Positions 8,951 through 17,961 are shown, numbered from the stretch's first letter. The stretch is DNA of 64,000 nucleotides from an uncultured Roseibium sp. (GCF_963669205.1 NZ_OY769915.1:3942001-4006000); one strand, 5' to 3'. Notes: generated by a model from the letters alone, not told the origin. Numbers and translations: made by a program.

Positions 8951-9015
8951 TGAGAAGTCGGTATCCCGCCGGTATGACACTGTGGATACAAGCGTCACAT
9001 CGTGGAGGACAAATC

Positions 9016-10035
9016 ATGACTGCTCCCTTCAAGGCGGCCGCCGTTCAGGCCGCACCCGTGTTTCTGGACCTGGATGCCAGCGTCGACAAGGCCATCGGAC
9101 TGATCGAGGAGGCTGCATCCCAGGGCGTCAAGCTGATCGCCTTTCCCGAGACCTATCTGCCGGGCTACCCCTGGTACATCTGGCTGGATGCAACGGCCAT
9201 GTACATGCCGCTCGTTCCCCGCTATGCCGCGAACTCCATCAGGGAAGGCAGCGAACAGGACAAACGCCTGGCGCAGGCCGCCAAGGACAACGACATGCAT
9301 GTCGTCATGGGGCTTTCCTGGAACGTCAATGGAACGCTCTACATGGGCCAGTGGCACTACGGACCGGACGGAGAAGTCATTTCCCGGCGCCGAAAGCTCA
9401 AACCCACGCATGTGGAACGCACCGTCTTCGGAGAAGGTGACGGCAGCGACATGTCCGTTCACGAGACCGAACTCGGCCGGATCGGCGCCCTGTGCTGTTG
9501 GGAGCATATCCAGCCGCTGAACAAATACGCCATGTATTCGCAGAACGAACAGATTCACGTTGCCGCCTGGCCCAGCTTTTCGCTTTACGAAGGCGGCGCC
9601 TACGCGCTCGGACCGGAAGTGAACGAGGCGGCCAGCCGCATCTACGCCGTCGAGGGGCAGTGCTTCGTCCTGGCCGCTTGCGCCACGGTCTCCGAAGAGA
9701 TGTCCGAGTTCCTTTGCGACACGCCGGTGAAGCAGCAGTTGCTCAAGACCGGCGGTGGCCATGCCCGCATCTTCGGCCCGGACGGCGCGCCGCTCGGAAA
9801 CAATCTCGCACCGGATGAGGAAGGGCTGGTGATCGCCGATATCGATCTCAACATGATCGCCATCGGCAAGGCCGCCGCCGACCCCTGCGGTCACTACTCC
9901 CGGCCCGATGTCTTCCGGTTGATGTTCAACAGGAAACCCAGCCCGCCGGTAATGAGCTTCGACAACGAGGCTGCCCGCTATGTCGAGCAGGACGAGGCGG
10001 ATGCCGCAGCCGTCGTGGCGAACGCCGCTGAATAA
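9016..10035 (+). CDS. Nitrilase
   Basis: 339 residues, carbon-nitrogen hydrolase superfamily, branch 1 (aliphatic/aromatic nitrilase). Catalytic triad visible: Glu45 in FPETYLPGYPW, Lys129 in RKLKPTHVERT, Cys161 in GALCCWEHIQP. Converts a nitrile to the acid plus ammonia in the cytoplasm. The length (about 340) and the CWEH context favour true nitrilase over amidase or cyanide hydratase. ATG at 9016 follows GTGGAGGAC 9 bases upstream. The next gene (PNPOx-like) starts 54 bases later, probably co-transcribed, and the AraC regulator is divergent. Confidence 0.93.
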   Translation: MTAPFKAAAVQAAPVFLDLDASVDKAIGLIEEAASQGVKLIAFPETYLPGYPWYIWLDATAMYMPLVPRYAANSIREGSEQDKRLAQAAKDNDMHVVMGLSWNVNGTLYMGQWHYGPDGEVISRRRKLKPTHVERTVFGEGDGSDMSVHETELGRIGALCCWEHIQPLNKYAMYSQNEQIHVAAWPSFSLYEGGAYALGPEVNEAASRIYAVEGQCFVLAACATVSEEMSEFLCDTPVKQQLLKTGGGHARIFGPDGAPLGNNLAPDEEGLVIADIDLNMIAIGKAAADPCGHYSRPDVFRLMFNRKPSPPVMSFDNEAARYVEQDEADAAAVVANAAE

Positions 10036-10089
10036 ATCAGCTACCGGGGCGCAGGACACACGCTGCGCCCGGCCAACCGGGAGGCCGAC

Positions 10090-10755
10090 ATGCCGACAGC
10101 CGATGATTTCTACACAAGCGCGCAGCGTGACCTTCAGGTCCGCTTCGGAACCGCCAAACTTGCGGATACCGTTGTTGCCGCCATCGTCCGCGACGAGATC
10201 GAAGACCCTCACGTGCCGTTCATCGAGAGCCGTGATTTTTTCTTTCTGTCGACTGTCAGCGCCGAGGGAGAGCCGACGGTAAGCTACAAGGGCGGCCCCG
10301 TCGGGATCGTGAAGGTCCTTGACCCGCGCACCCTTGTATTCCCGAGCTACGACGGCAATGGCATGTTCAAATCGATGGGCAACATCAAGGCCGCCGCGAA
10401 GGTCGGTCTTCTGTTCATCGACATGGAGACACCCAATCGCATCCGGGTTCAAGGCAATGCGAGCTTGAGCGAGGACGACCCGGAACTTGCCCGTTACCCC
10501 GGCGCGAACATGCTGGTCCGCGTGGACGTGACCTCGTGCTTCCTGAATTGCGCCCGCTACATTCACAAGCACGAGCGCATTTCGGCCAGCCCGTATGTGC
10601 CCGACGACGAAGGCGCGCAGCCGCATCCGTCGTGGAAACGGATCGACATGGTGCAGGATTCCCTGCCCGAAGATGCCAGAGCCCGCACAGCCGCCGAGGG
10701 CGGAACCATCACGATGGACGACTATGCCGAGAAACTGATGGCCGGCGAATCCTGA
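10090..10755 (+). CDS. Pyridoxamine 5'-phosphate oxidase family (flavin-binding split barrel) protein
   Basis: 221 residues. The block DFFFLSTVSAEGEPTVSYKGG followed by LVFPSYDGNGMFKSMGN and KVGLLFIDMETPNRIRVQG is the split-barrel fold of the PNPOx-like FMN-binding proteins. C-terminal part CARYIHKHERISASPYVP is conserved in a subgroup of such oxidoreductases. Substrate unknown. It follows the nitrilase gene with GGGAGG 6-7 bases before the ATG. Link to nitrile metabolism is by position only. Confidence 0.8.
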   Translation: MPTADDFYTSAQRDLQVRFGTAKLADTVVAAIVRDEIEDPHVPFIESRDFFFLSTVSAEGEPTVSYKGGPVGIVKVLDPRTLVFPSYDGNGMFKSMGNIKAAAKVGLLFIDMETPNRIRVQGNASLSEDDPELARYPGANMLVRVDVTSCFLNCARYIHKHERISASPYVPDDEGAQPHPSWKRIDMVQDSLPEDARARTAAEGGTITMDDYAEKLMAGES

Positions 10756-10774
10756 GACCTGGAAACTGCCTAGA

Positions 10775-11043
10775 CTAGGTAGGGACTCATAAATGAGACT
10801 GAAATGGCATGCGAAATGGCGAAATCCCGTCAGGAAGGGTGTGCGGAGCGGGCTTCCTGCCCGGTCAAGCACGCTGACGACACGGGGTGAAGCTTTTTTC
10901 CTGTCCTTCGGATTTGACCGGATTGCGCCTCCCCGGCGTCGCGGAAGGCTTGAAAATGAACCGCATTTCCTGCGCTTCCGCTCCTTGAGGAGACGCAATC
11001 CGCCTCAAACCATTTCCGCCTCATTTATGGGTCCGTACCCTAG
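10775..11043 (+). mobile_element. CTAG-bounded miniature element, copy B
   Basis: 269 bases from CTAG to CTAG with terminal inverted repeats of about 22 bases (left CTAGGTAGGGACTCATAAAT, right the complement of CTAGGGTACGGACCCATAAA). It lies between the convergent PNPOx-like and DUF995 genes. A reading frame through it (10793-11065) also appears in copy C and is a by-product of the repeat, not a gene. Same subfamily as copy C, opposite orientation. Confidence 0.85.
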
Positions 11044-11088
11044 CAAACCGTGCCGCCCGGATTGACGGCACGGTTCGTGCGGTCCCCC

Positions 11089-11619
11089 TCAGGCAGCCTT
11101 GTCCAGTTGCGATTTGATCCGGTTCATTCTCCGGCTGACATAGTCGCCTTTCTTCAGCTTGCGGATCTCGTTGCTGCGCAACGCCGGCGTCGACTGGAAC
11201 GCGTACCAGTCACCCTCCCCGACCTTGCGCTGGTAGATCGTGTTGCCGTCCTTGCGGTGGGCAAAGCAGGTGACTGCGGGCGCAGAGCCGTCCGCCGCGA
11301 CCCAGGTCGCATTGAAACACAGAGTTCCATCCGCCTTGATGAACCAGTTTCCCTCGCCGTAGGACGCATTCCGGCCGCGCCCGGAGTAGGCCGAAAAGGC
11401 ACGCTTGCTGTTGGCGAAATAGCCTGCGCCATCGCTCCAGATCCAGGACCTGTTGGCATAAAGCCCGAACACCTCGTCGACCGACATCGGGCTTGCGTCC
11501 TGCGCAGCTGCATTCACCTGTTGCTGTGTCGCCGCCTGGGCGCTGCCGGACGGTCCGACCACTAGACCTGCTCCCGCGATCGAGGCTGCGATCGCCAATG
11601 CTGTGACTTTCTGTTTCAT
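11089..11619 (-). CDS. Secreted DUF995 protein
   Basis: 176 residues with a signal peptide (KQKVTALAIAASIAGAGLVV, Ala-Gln-Ala cleavage region). The mature part fits DUF995: SVDEVFGLYANRSWIWSDGA, then YGEGNWFIKADGTLCF, CFAHRKDGNTIYQRK and a lysine-rich end. DUF995 proteins are common in rhizobia and often near exopolysaccharide genes; their biochemical role is unknown. Last gene of the leftward polysaccharide operon, 41 bases after the GH26-like gene. I chose the ATG at 11619, preceded by AGGAGCC; it has the same leader (tgaaATGaaacag) as the GH26-like gene. Confidence 0.85.
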   Translation of the reverse strand: MKQKVTALAIAASIAGAGLVVGPSGSAQAATQQQVNAAAQDASPMSVDEVFGLYANRSWIWSDGAGYFANSKRAFSAYSGRGRNASYGEGNWFIKADGTLCFNATWVAADGSAPAVTCFAHRKDGNTIYQRKVGEGDWYAFQSTPALRSNEIRKLKKGDYVSRRMNRIKSQLDKAA

Positions 11620-11660
11620 TTCAAGGCTCCTCTTTGTCAGCTTGCCGGTTGGACCCGGGC

Positions 11661-12614
11661 TCATGAATTCGCGGGCAGGATCTGTTCCGTGATCCGCCAG
11701 TCGGGCAGACCGTAGCCATCCGGCCAGGGCCAGACTTCCTTGTCGTTGAAATAGATAACGGTGGTGAGCTCCGGGAACTCATTGCCGACGGCGGTGACGT
11801 CGCCGGCCCAGGCGGAGACATAGGCGCGGTCGCCGACATAGCCGAGTTCAGCTACGTAAACCGGTTTGCCGAATCCAACGACACGGTCATAGGCCGGGCG
11901 CAGGGTTTCGGAGAAAGACCGGTCCCCGCCGAACTTGTCCTTGTCCCACTGCTGCAGGCCGAAGATCGACAGGCCGACGACGTCGGCATAGTCATCTCCC
12001 GGGTAATAGGCCTGCAGCCCTTCTTCACCCTTGGGCGACCACATGAAACGGGCATCCGGAGCGCTGCCGCGGCAGACGTCGACAACGTGGCGGTAGGCGT
12101 CGATATAGGCGTCCGGTTCCCATCCCGACCAAGTGAAGCGTCCGGAGGTGCTCTCCATCTCCTGCGCCCAGCGGATCATGACCGGGCTTTCCATGGCCCC
12201 CGCGACCGTGCAGATGGCGGAGATGTTCGGGTCATAGTCGCCTGCGGCGATCCCCTGCCGCAACTCGGCGGGAGAAACGTCCCAGTTCTCACCCCAGGTC
12301 CAGGGTTCGATGGTGAGAAGCACCGAGCGGCCGCGTTCCTTCGCGTATTGATCGGCAAGCAGAAGGCTCTCCAGCTCGACGTCTTCCCACGGCAGAAAAA
12401 GATGTTCGACCGTGACACCGCTTCTGTCGGTGAAAAAGCCCGGCGGATCATAGGCACCGAAGGCGATATCCGCGCTCGGATGGGGAACGATGACACCTGC
12501 ATCCGTGTTGCCGCTGGCAACCTGCGCCACGGCCACCATCGAGGCGGCACCCACGACCGTCGCGAGAATGCCGGTACGGATCGATATCTTCGGTAAGTTT
12601 GCTCTCTGTTTCAT
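11661..12614 (-). CDS. Secreted glycoside hydrolase, GH26-like
   Basis: 317 residues with an N-terminal signal or anchor segment (GILATVVGAASMVAVAQVAS). The fold pattern fits family 26-type hydrolases: RWAQEMES supplies a candidate acid/base Glu, PVYVAELGYVGD a candidate nucleophile Glu, and there are many exposed tryptophans (EPWTWGENWD, VWPWPDGYGLPDW). Such enzymes cut beta-linked polysaccharides; within an exopolysaccharide operon it may trim or release the polymer. AGGAG precedes the ATG. Located 38 bases after the GT2 gene. Family call moderately sure; substrate unknown. Confidence 0.75.
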   Translation of the reverse strand: MKQRANLPKISIRTGILATVVGAASMVAVAQVASGNTDAGVIVPHPSADIAFGAYDPPGFFTDRSGVTVEHLFLPWEDVELESLLLADQYAKERGRSVLLTIEPWTWGENWDVSPAELRQGIAAGDYDPNISAICTVAGAMESPVMIRWAQEMESTSGRFTWSGWEPDAYIDAYRHVVDVCRGSAPDARFMWSPKGEEGLQAYYPGDDYADVVGLSIFGLQQWDKDKFGGDRSFSETLRPAYDRVVGFGKPVYVAELGYVGDRAYVSAWAGDVTAVGNEFPELTTVIYFNDKEVWPWPDGYGLPDWRITEQILPANS

Positions 12615-12652
12615 TTCAAGCTCCTGATCGTTTTGTCGCTTCCCGCAGCGCT

Positions 12653-14533
12653 CTAGGTTGGTCGGGCGGCCTCTGCCGCTGCCTCGGCCTGCCGATTGAA
12701 AGAAGCACTTGGCGGTGTCACGAGATGCGGCCGAATACGGACGGTCCGGACACCTGCGCTGCCCATGCCGGCACCGGCAACCGCGTATGTGGACCTTGTC
12801 AGCTTGACCGGCCCTGCACCGATCTCCAGCGCTTCCAGACCGGCAGGCCCCCTCAGACCGAGCGCGGTGGCCGGCAGGACTGCCAGAAGCGCGACGGCTG
12901 CGCCCTGAAGGCAGGGACGCCAGTTGAACGCAGTACCGGGACCGCCGTTTTCCCGCGCATGCTGAACGATGATGACGGCCAGAAGGGAGACGTAGATCAC
13001 TGCGTTGAGGGTCGCGAAGAGGTAGAACCCCCGTGCCTCGCCGACATCGGAAAACGCCAGAACGGGCAGAACGGACAGGAGCGCAAGCGCCGCATATGGC
13101 ACGAGAACGCGGATCGGCAGCTGCGCGGCCGCGTCCGCTCCCTTGGGTGTGACCCGGAAATCGACGAACGAACCGGTCAGCCAGTCCCGGAAAGCCGCGA
13201 GACAACCCAGCATCGCCCAAGGCCAGCGCGCGGCCTGAAAGAACAGGGCCTCCCAGCTGAGCACCTTTGCATTGTAGGGACGGCACCAGCCGTCCCGCTT
13301 CCACCAGAAGGCCATCGCCACCAGGACAGCGGAAATCGGCAGGAAATGCAGCAGGAACTGGGGATAGGTGACGTTGGCAAACGGCACGCCCGCGACAAGG
13401 GCGACGACCGGCAGGGCGAACATCGCCGTCATGAAGAACGCGAACAGCGGATACCAGATCTGCGCAAACAGAAACTGGAATCTCAGCCTCGGCGGCAGCT
13501 TGCCGATGGTGCGCGGCATGTATTGCAGAAGGATCGTGACCAGGCTTCTGGACCACTGGAATTCCTGCGTCACGAGATCCGCGAAACTGTTGGGACCGTC
13601 GCCATGCGCGATGGCGTCGATGGCATGCACCCCGCGCCAGCCACCCGCATTCATGAGGAGTGTTGTCGAGTGGTCCTCAGCCAGCTCCGGGCCGAGGCCG
13701 CCGATATCCTTGAGCGCCGCCGTGCGCACGGCGTAGTGCGAGCCGATGCATAGCGGCGCCCAGCCGTTGGTGTACCCGGCCTGCAGGGCGCCGTGCAGCG
13801 TCCCTTCCGCATAAAGGCGTCCACGCGCGGCCCAGCTCCTGTCCGCGTTGCTGTCGCAGATGCTCGGCGCTGACACATAGCCGACCTCCGGGTCCGCGAA
13901 CGGCGCCATCACCTTCTCAAGGTAGTCCGGCTCCGGAACGTGATCGGCGTCCAGCTGGCTCACGAAATCATAAGCATCGTAACCATATTGATCGTAGAAG
14001 AACGCCAGGTTGCCTTCCTTGCACCGCGTGCGGCGCGGCCAGGTCTGCAGGTGATAATCGGGCCTGTTCTTGCGTGTCGAGATCTTCACCCCGTTTTCGG
14101 CACACCAGGCGATCGTTTCAGCGCTCGGATCTTCGTCCGCAAGCCAGGTGTCATGTGTCAGCGTCTGGGCCCGCATGGCCTGCAAGGTCTTTTTCACCAC
14201 CGGAAACGGTTCGGAAGGGGCTTTCGTGACGACCATTGCCACACGCGCACCCTTCGGAAGCCGTAGCGCGGGATTCGGCACCTTTGCCGGAATGAACATC
14301 GCCAGGAAGTAAAGCGGCAGGAACGTGATCCACGCCAGTATCACCGAAACCGCCAGGTAACGGAGCGTGCCGGCATTGTGGCTCGGATCCAGCCACCAGT
14401 TCCAGAAATAGAAGATGGCTGCAATCCAGAGCCCGACACCGGCGAGATAGCGGAGTTTTTGCGCGCGCGAGAGCATCGGCACCAGGAATGGTGCCGATGC
14501 CTCGTCCGGTGACATTGCAGGGCCGTACCGCAT
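12653..14533 (-). CDS. Membrane family-2 glycosyltransferase (polysaccharide synthase type)
   Basis: 626 residues. Two N-terminal membrane segments (around LAGVGLWIAAIFYFWNWWLD and YLAVSVILAWITFLPLYFLA), a GT2 catalytic domain with DADH in VSQLDADHVPEPDYL, the ELAEDHSTTLLM acid motif and QEFQWSRS in the place of the QxxRW motif, then several membrane helices (FLFAQIWYPLFAFFMTAMF and others). This is the cellulose/hyaluronan synthase-like architecture that polymerises and exports a sugar chain across the inner membrane. The classical Arg of QxxRW is replaced by Gln. Start ATG is 1 base after the galE stop, so translation is coupled. It is the likely polymerising enzyme of the operon. Confidence 0.85.
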   Translation of the reverse strand: MRYGPAMSPDEASAPFLVPMLSRAQKLRYLAGVGLWIAAIFYFWNWWLDPSHNAGTLRYLAVSVILAWITFLPLYFLAMFIPAKVPNPALRLPKGARVAMVVTKAPSEPFPVVKKTLQAMRAQTLTHDTWLADEDPSAETIAWCAENGVKISTRKNRPDYHLQTWPRRTRCKEGNLAFFYDQYGYDAYDFVSQLDADHVPEPDYLEKVMAPFADPEVGYVSAPSICDSNADRSWAARGRLYAEGTLHGALQAGYTNGWAPLCIGSHYAVRTAALKDIGGLGPELAEDHSTTLLMNAGGWRGVHAIDAIAHGDGPNSFADLVTQEFQWSRSLVTILLQYMPRTIGKLPPRLRFQFLFAQIWYPLFAFFMTAMFALPVVALVAGVPFANVTYPQFLLHFLPISAVLVAMAFWWKRDGWCRPYNAKVLSWEALFFQAARWPWAMLGCLAAFRDWLTGSFVDFRVTPKGADAAAQLPIRVLVPYAALALLSVLPVLAFSDVGEARGFYLFATLNAVIYVSLLAVIIVQHARENGGPGTAFNWRPCLQGAAVALLAVLPATALGLRGPAGLEALEIGAGPVKLTRSTYAVAGAGMGSAGVRTVRIRPHLVTPPSASFNRQAEAAAEAARPT

Positions 14534-14534
14534 T

Positions 14535-15515
14535 TCACCGCGTCTCCAGGCCGAAGAACGGAGCTGCCGTCCGCACGATCGTGTCGATGTCCGAATAGCG
14601 CGCCCTGAAGCCGATTTCCGACTGCGCCCTTTGAGGGTTGGCATAAAGAACCGGAGGATCGCCGGGCCGCTTGTCCTGCAGGTTGACCGGAACGGGCTTC
14701 GCCGTGAGGCGCTCCACGCTGTTGATGATGTCACGCACCGAAAGGCAATTGCCCGAACCGATATTGTAGGCTGCGCTCTCCCCGCCCGTATCCAGGTGGC
14801 GATAGGCAAGCACGTGCGCCTCGGCGAGATCCTGAACGTGGACATAGTCGCGCAGGCAGGTCCCGTCCTCTGTCTCGTAGCTGTCGCCGTAGACGTCGAG
14901 ATGTGTCAGGCGGCCCGCGGCTGCCATCATCGCCCGTGGGATCAGGTGCGTCTCCGGATCGTGCCACTCTCCAAGCTCGCCTTCCGGATCCGCACCACAG
15001 GCGTTGAAGTAGCGCAGAATGACGAATTTCAGTCCATAGGCCTGCGCGTAATCCCGGATCACATGCTCGGCCATGAGCTTCGTCTTGCCGTAGGGATTGA
15101 TCGGCTGCTGATCGCTGTCCTCGCTGATCGGCAACTGGCGAGGTATCCCGTAGGTCGCACAGCTGCTGGAAAAGATCAGCCTTTCCACGCCGGCCGCCAT
15201 GCAGGCATCCAGAACGGAAAGCGTCCCGCGGACGTTGTTGTCGTAATAGGTCGCCGGGTCGACGACGGACTCGCCCACATAAGCCGAGGCCGCGAAGTGG
15301 ATCACTGCTTCAACGTCGAACATGCCGAGCGTCTTCTCAAGAAGTGCCGTATCCCGGATATCGCCTTCCACGATCGGTCCCCAGCGCACGGATGTCAGGT
15401 TTCCCGTGCTCAGGTTGTCATAAGTGACGGGCTCCCAGCCGCTTGATGCGAGCAGCTTGCAGGTATGGCTGCCGATATAGCCGGCACCACCGGTGACCAG
15501 AATGCGCCTGCGCAT
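14535..15515 (-). CDS. galE: UDP-glucose 4-epimerase
   Basis: 326 residues, extended SDR family. NAD-binding GGAGYIGSHTCK at the N-terminus, catalytic Ser in SSSCATYG, YGKTK as the Tyr-x-x-x-Lys pair, and the GalE-type LRYFNACGADPEGELGEWH and RDYVHVQDLAEAHVLA blocks. Interconverts UDP-glucose and UDP-galactose to feed polymer synthesis (ExoB-like role in rhizobia). Start taken at the ATG that overlaps the upstream stop in TGATG; a GTG one codon earlier is less likely. Confidence 0.93.
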   Translation of the reverse strand: MRRRILVTGGAGYIGSHTCKLLASSGWEPVTYDNLSTGNLTSVRWGPIVEGDIRDTALLEKTLGMFDVEAVIHFAASAYVGESVVDPATYYDNNVRGTLSVLDACMAAGVERLIFSSSCATYGIPRQLPISEDSDQQPINPYGKTKLMAEHVIRDYAQAYGLKFVILRYFNACGADPEGELGEWHDPETHLIPRAMMAAAGRLTHLDVYGDSYETEDGTCLRDYVHVQDLAEAHVLAYRHLDTGGESAAYNIGSGNCLSVRDIINSVERLTAKPVPVNLQDKRPGDPPVLYANPQRAQSEIGFRARYSDIDTIVRTAAPFFGLETR

Positions 15516-16564
15516 CACTCCGCCGCCTCTGCAAAGCGGGCCTGTTTCTGACTGCGCAGCAGTTCGTCGAAATGCGTGATCGTCAGATCGAGACCCTGGT
15601 CGAGCGTGACTTGCGGTGTCCAGCCGAGGGATTGCCCGGCTTCACTGATATCGGGTTTCCTCTGCTGCGGATCGTCGACGGGCTTTTCGAGGAAGACAAG
15701 CTTCGACCGCGAGCCGGTCTTGGCGATGACTTTCTCGGCCAGCTCAAGGACCGTGAACTCTCCGGGATTACCCAGATTGATGGGGCCAAGGGCGTTTTCC
15801 GGCGTCTGCATAAACCGGCGGAAGCCTTCGATCAGGTCGTCGACATAGCAGAACGAACGGGTCTGCCGGCCGCTACCGTAGATCGTGATGTCCTCGCCGC
15901 GCAGCGCCTGGATGATGAAATTCGAAACGACGCGGCCGTCATCGGGCCGCATGTTCGGGCCATAGGTGTTGAAGATGCGGACAACCTTGATCGGCACCGA
16001 ACGGGTCCTGGCATAGTCGAAGAACAGCGTTTCCGCCGCGCGCTTGCCTTCGTCGTAGCAGGCCCGCGGTCCTGTCGGGTTGACGTTGCCGCAATAGCTT
16101 TCCGGCTGTGGATGCACCAGCGGATCGCCGTAGACTTCCGACGTGGATGCCTGGAAGGCCGTTGCACCCGTCCGCTCGGCAAGATCCAGAACGTTGATTG
16201 CGCCGATCACGTTGGTTTTCATCGTCCGGACGGGATCGCGCTGGTAATGCGGCGGTGACGCCGGACAGGCGAGATTGTAGATCTCGTCGATACTGTCATC
16301 GATACGCACCAAAGGGGTTTCGATGTCCTGGACGATCAGGCTGAAGTTCTGGTAGTCGGTCAGATCCGAGACATTCTCGAACCGTCCGGTCGAGAAGTTG
16401 TCCAGGCATATGACCCTGTATCCCTCGCCGAGCAAACGCCTGCACAGATGAGACCCCAGGAAACCGGCGCCACCGGTTACCAGGGCGGTTTTCACCGGCC
16501 GGTACCGCGCTGCACTGATGTCGGGCCGCAGGTCTTTTGCAGGGGTTGAACCGTCCGTTTTCAT
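15515..16564 (-). CDS. UDP-glucuronate decarboxylase (UDP-xylose synthase) family
   Basis: 349 residues, extended SDR: VTGGAGFLGSHLCRRLL, then LDNFSTGRFENV, the family block YNLACPASPPHYQRDP, catalytic TSEVYGDP and CYDEGKRAAETL (Tyr-x-x-x-Lys), and RIFNTYGPNMRPDDGRVVSN. These match UDP-glucuronate decarboxylase rather than dTDP-glucose dehydratase. It makes UDP-xylose from UDP-glucuronate. First gene of the leftward polysaccharide operon; GGAGG lies 7 bases before the ATG at 16564. Confidence 0.88.
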   Translation of the reverse strand: MKTDGSTPAKDLRPDISAARYRPVKTALVTGGAGFLGSHLCRRLLGEGYRVICLDNFSTGRFENVSDLTDYQNFSLIVQDIETPLVRIDDSIDEIYNLACPASPPHYQRDPVRTMKTNVIGAINVLDLAERTGATAFQASTSEVYGDPLVHPQPESYCGNVNPTGPRACYDEGKRAAETLFFDYARTRSVPIKVVRIFNTYGPNMRPDDGRVVSNFIIQALRGEDITIYGSGRQTRSFCYVDDLIEGFRRFMQTPENALGPINLGNPGEFTVLELAEKVIAKTGSRSKLVFLEKPVDDPQQRKPDISEAGQSLGWTPQVTLDQGLDLTITHFDELLRSQKQARFAEAAE

Positions 16565-16959
16565 TGCATTCCTCCGAAATCGGCAGCAGCCGGCCATTCG
16601 GCAAGCCACGGGGGTTTCCCGGTGCGCCCTCTTGGCAACGGTCCGGGATGTGTTTGTCAAAGCGGCACTCCCAATGGGAGTTGCCCTTGAGCTTCCGGTT
16701 TTCGCAGGTGTGATCCGCCCTCTGCCTTTCGGGCTCAGGTGTCGCCAGACGGATACTGCCCATCCGCATGCAGCGAATGATTGTATCCGGTAGGCTTCAC
16801 ATCCTGTCACTGCAAGAGGTGGATGTGACGGGGATTGAGTTCAACAAAAACAGGGGGACATTAAATATTCTTAATCCCGCAGCAAGATTGAAGTAATCGT
16901 AAGAAAAAGATCAAAAATTCAAATAATTATGGAAAACATGAATTGTTTCTGCGGCCTCC
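16565..16959. other. Upstream region of the polysaccharide operon
   Basis: 395 bases without a supported gene. The part from 16840 to 16960 is strikingly AT-rich (for example ttaaatattcttaatc and caaataattatgg) compared with the surroundings and is a good place for the operon promoter and regulator sites. I could not fix a specific promoter. Confidence 0.4.
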
Positions 16960-17385
16960 TACCAACCTACATAGATAGAAACCCATTTCATGGCATCAAA
17001 CCGGTCCACTCGGTCAGGCGTGGCGCGCAGCGCGATGCCGGCGCATCGGGCAAGCGCCGCAACGCAGCCGATGGCCGGTTTCATGCCACCGGAGGCCGGG
17101 TTCTTTTGCCCCAATGCCGCGTAGCGATTTGCTTGAAGTGCCGGCACTAGTACGGTGAATTTGAAGTTCGCATCATTGCTGCAGCAGTCTCCGAAGCGAA
17201 CTTCAAATTCGTAAACCGCACTAGAAACATAGACTTACTCGTCACCTTCTTGAATCTGAAGTTCGTTCGAAGCCCGCTGCAAAATGAGTCGAACTTCAGA
17301 TTCAGGTGACTACCGCGCAAACCGCGCCTTGCCTTGTGGTAAAACAATCCCGGTGAAATGGGTTTCTATCTATGACGGTTGGTAT
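16960..17385. mobile_element. Non-coding element with 30-base inverted ends and nested palindromes
   Basis: The ends TACCAACCTACATAGATAGA (16960 on) and its inverted partner (tctatctatgacggttggta, to 17384) form imperfect terminal inverted repeats of about 30 bases, each bordered by TA. Inside are two further inverted-repeat units: 17147-17224, CTAG to CTAG with GAATTTGAAGTTCGC arms, and about 17240-17313, gtcacct arms with GAATCTGAAGTTCG. No transposase frame of useful length. Looks like a miniature inverted-repeat element, possibly a nested set of two or three. Confidence 0.65.
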
Positions 17386-17726
17386 CAGCCCTTGCCGGCA
17401 CGTGCGCGGCATCTGGATTTCTGTCCGAACCCGCTTGCGGTGCAAATCCAGGCCGCATCGCCATGATCGGCCGACATGGCGGACTTCACCTTGTTTGCCG
17501 GGGTCGTTGCCGTCGCGACGGTGATCGGCAAGAAGGCGGATTTTTCCGGGATGGCCGAAGCGTTTGCCGGCGGAGCCGTTCGCGCGGCCCTGTCCGCGAT
17601 CACCTGGGCGTTTTCGGGAATGCTCGCGAAACTGCATGAGGCAACGATCGCCGCTGCAGACAGTACGGGAACCAGATGCGCAGGAAACACACGCCTGATG
17701 AGAATGCCAATTCCTGTGTCTGCCAT
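17385..17726 (-). CDS. Small exported protein of unknown function
   Basis: 113 residues. N-terminal basic segment then hydrophobic PAHLVPVLSAAAIVASCSFA, a signal peptide or lipoprotein-like segment, followed by a mature part rich in Ala, Ser and Pro and ending with a Cys pair (AAWICTASGFGQKSRCRA). AGGGA lies about 8 bases before the ATG at 17726. Its stop codon is at the very border of the inverted-repeat element, so the original C-terminus may have been altered by insertion. I do not recognise a named family. Confidence 0.55.
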   Translation of the reverse strand: MADTGIGILIRRVFPAHLVPVLSAAAIVASCSFASIPENAQVIADRAARTAPPANASAIPEKSAFLPITVATATTPANKVKSAMSADHGDAAWICTASGFGQKSRCRARAGKG

Positions 17727-17925
17727 GTCGTTTCCCTGCCGCTCTGGTGTGCGGCTTGTTGGCACCGCATCACGTTTGATGTTCACCTCTCCTAAGGTCA
17801 AACACAAGTTAACAGTCAACCGTTGCAGGCTTAACAACAGGTAAACATGGGCCGATCGGCGCAACGCGTTAAGGCTTGGAGGTCTTGTCATTCACCGGGG
17901 TTTCCGACACCTTGGAGCCGATTGA

Positions 17926-17961
17926 AGGAACGGATTGGCATTTTTGATAAAGGAACGGATT
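17926..17961 (+). repeat. Short direct repeat
   Basis: The 11-base word ggaacggattg occurs twice, 27 bases start to start, about 60-95 bases upstream of the TIGR03032-type gene. Possibly a regulator half-site pair; nothing more can be said. Confidence 0.35.

Noticed and set aside
8995..10998. A 667-residue frame antisense to nitrilase and the PNPOx-like gene
   Set aside because: It crosses two well-supported genes and a miniature element and has no recognisable domain.
10793..11065. Small protein frame also found near 38043-38384
   Set aside because: Both copies lie within miniature elements B and C; the similarity is due to the repeat, and no ribosome site is present.
12599..13753. Frame antisense to the GT2 gene
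   Set aside because: Composition is Arg/Gln-rich without domains; the GT2 gene is clear on the other strand.
16959..17147. Short frame ending in MKWVSIYVGW within the inverted-repeat element
   Set aside because: It mostly reads through the inverted end; the mirrored copy of the end appears in another frame at 17284-17466. Neither has transposase features.
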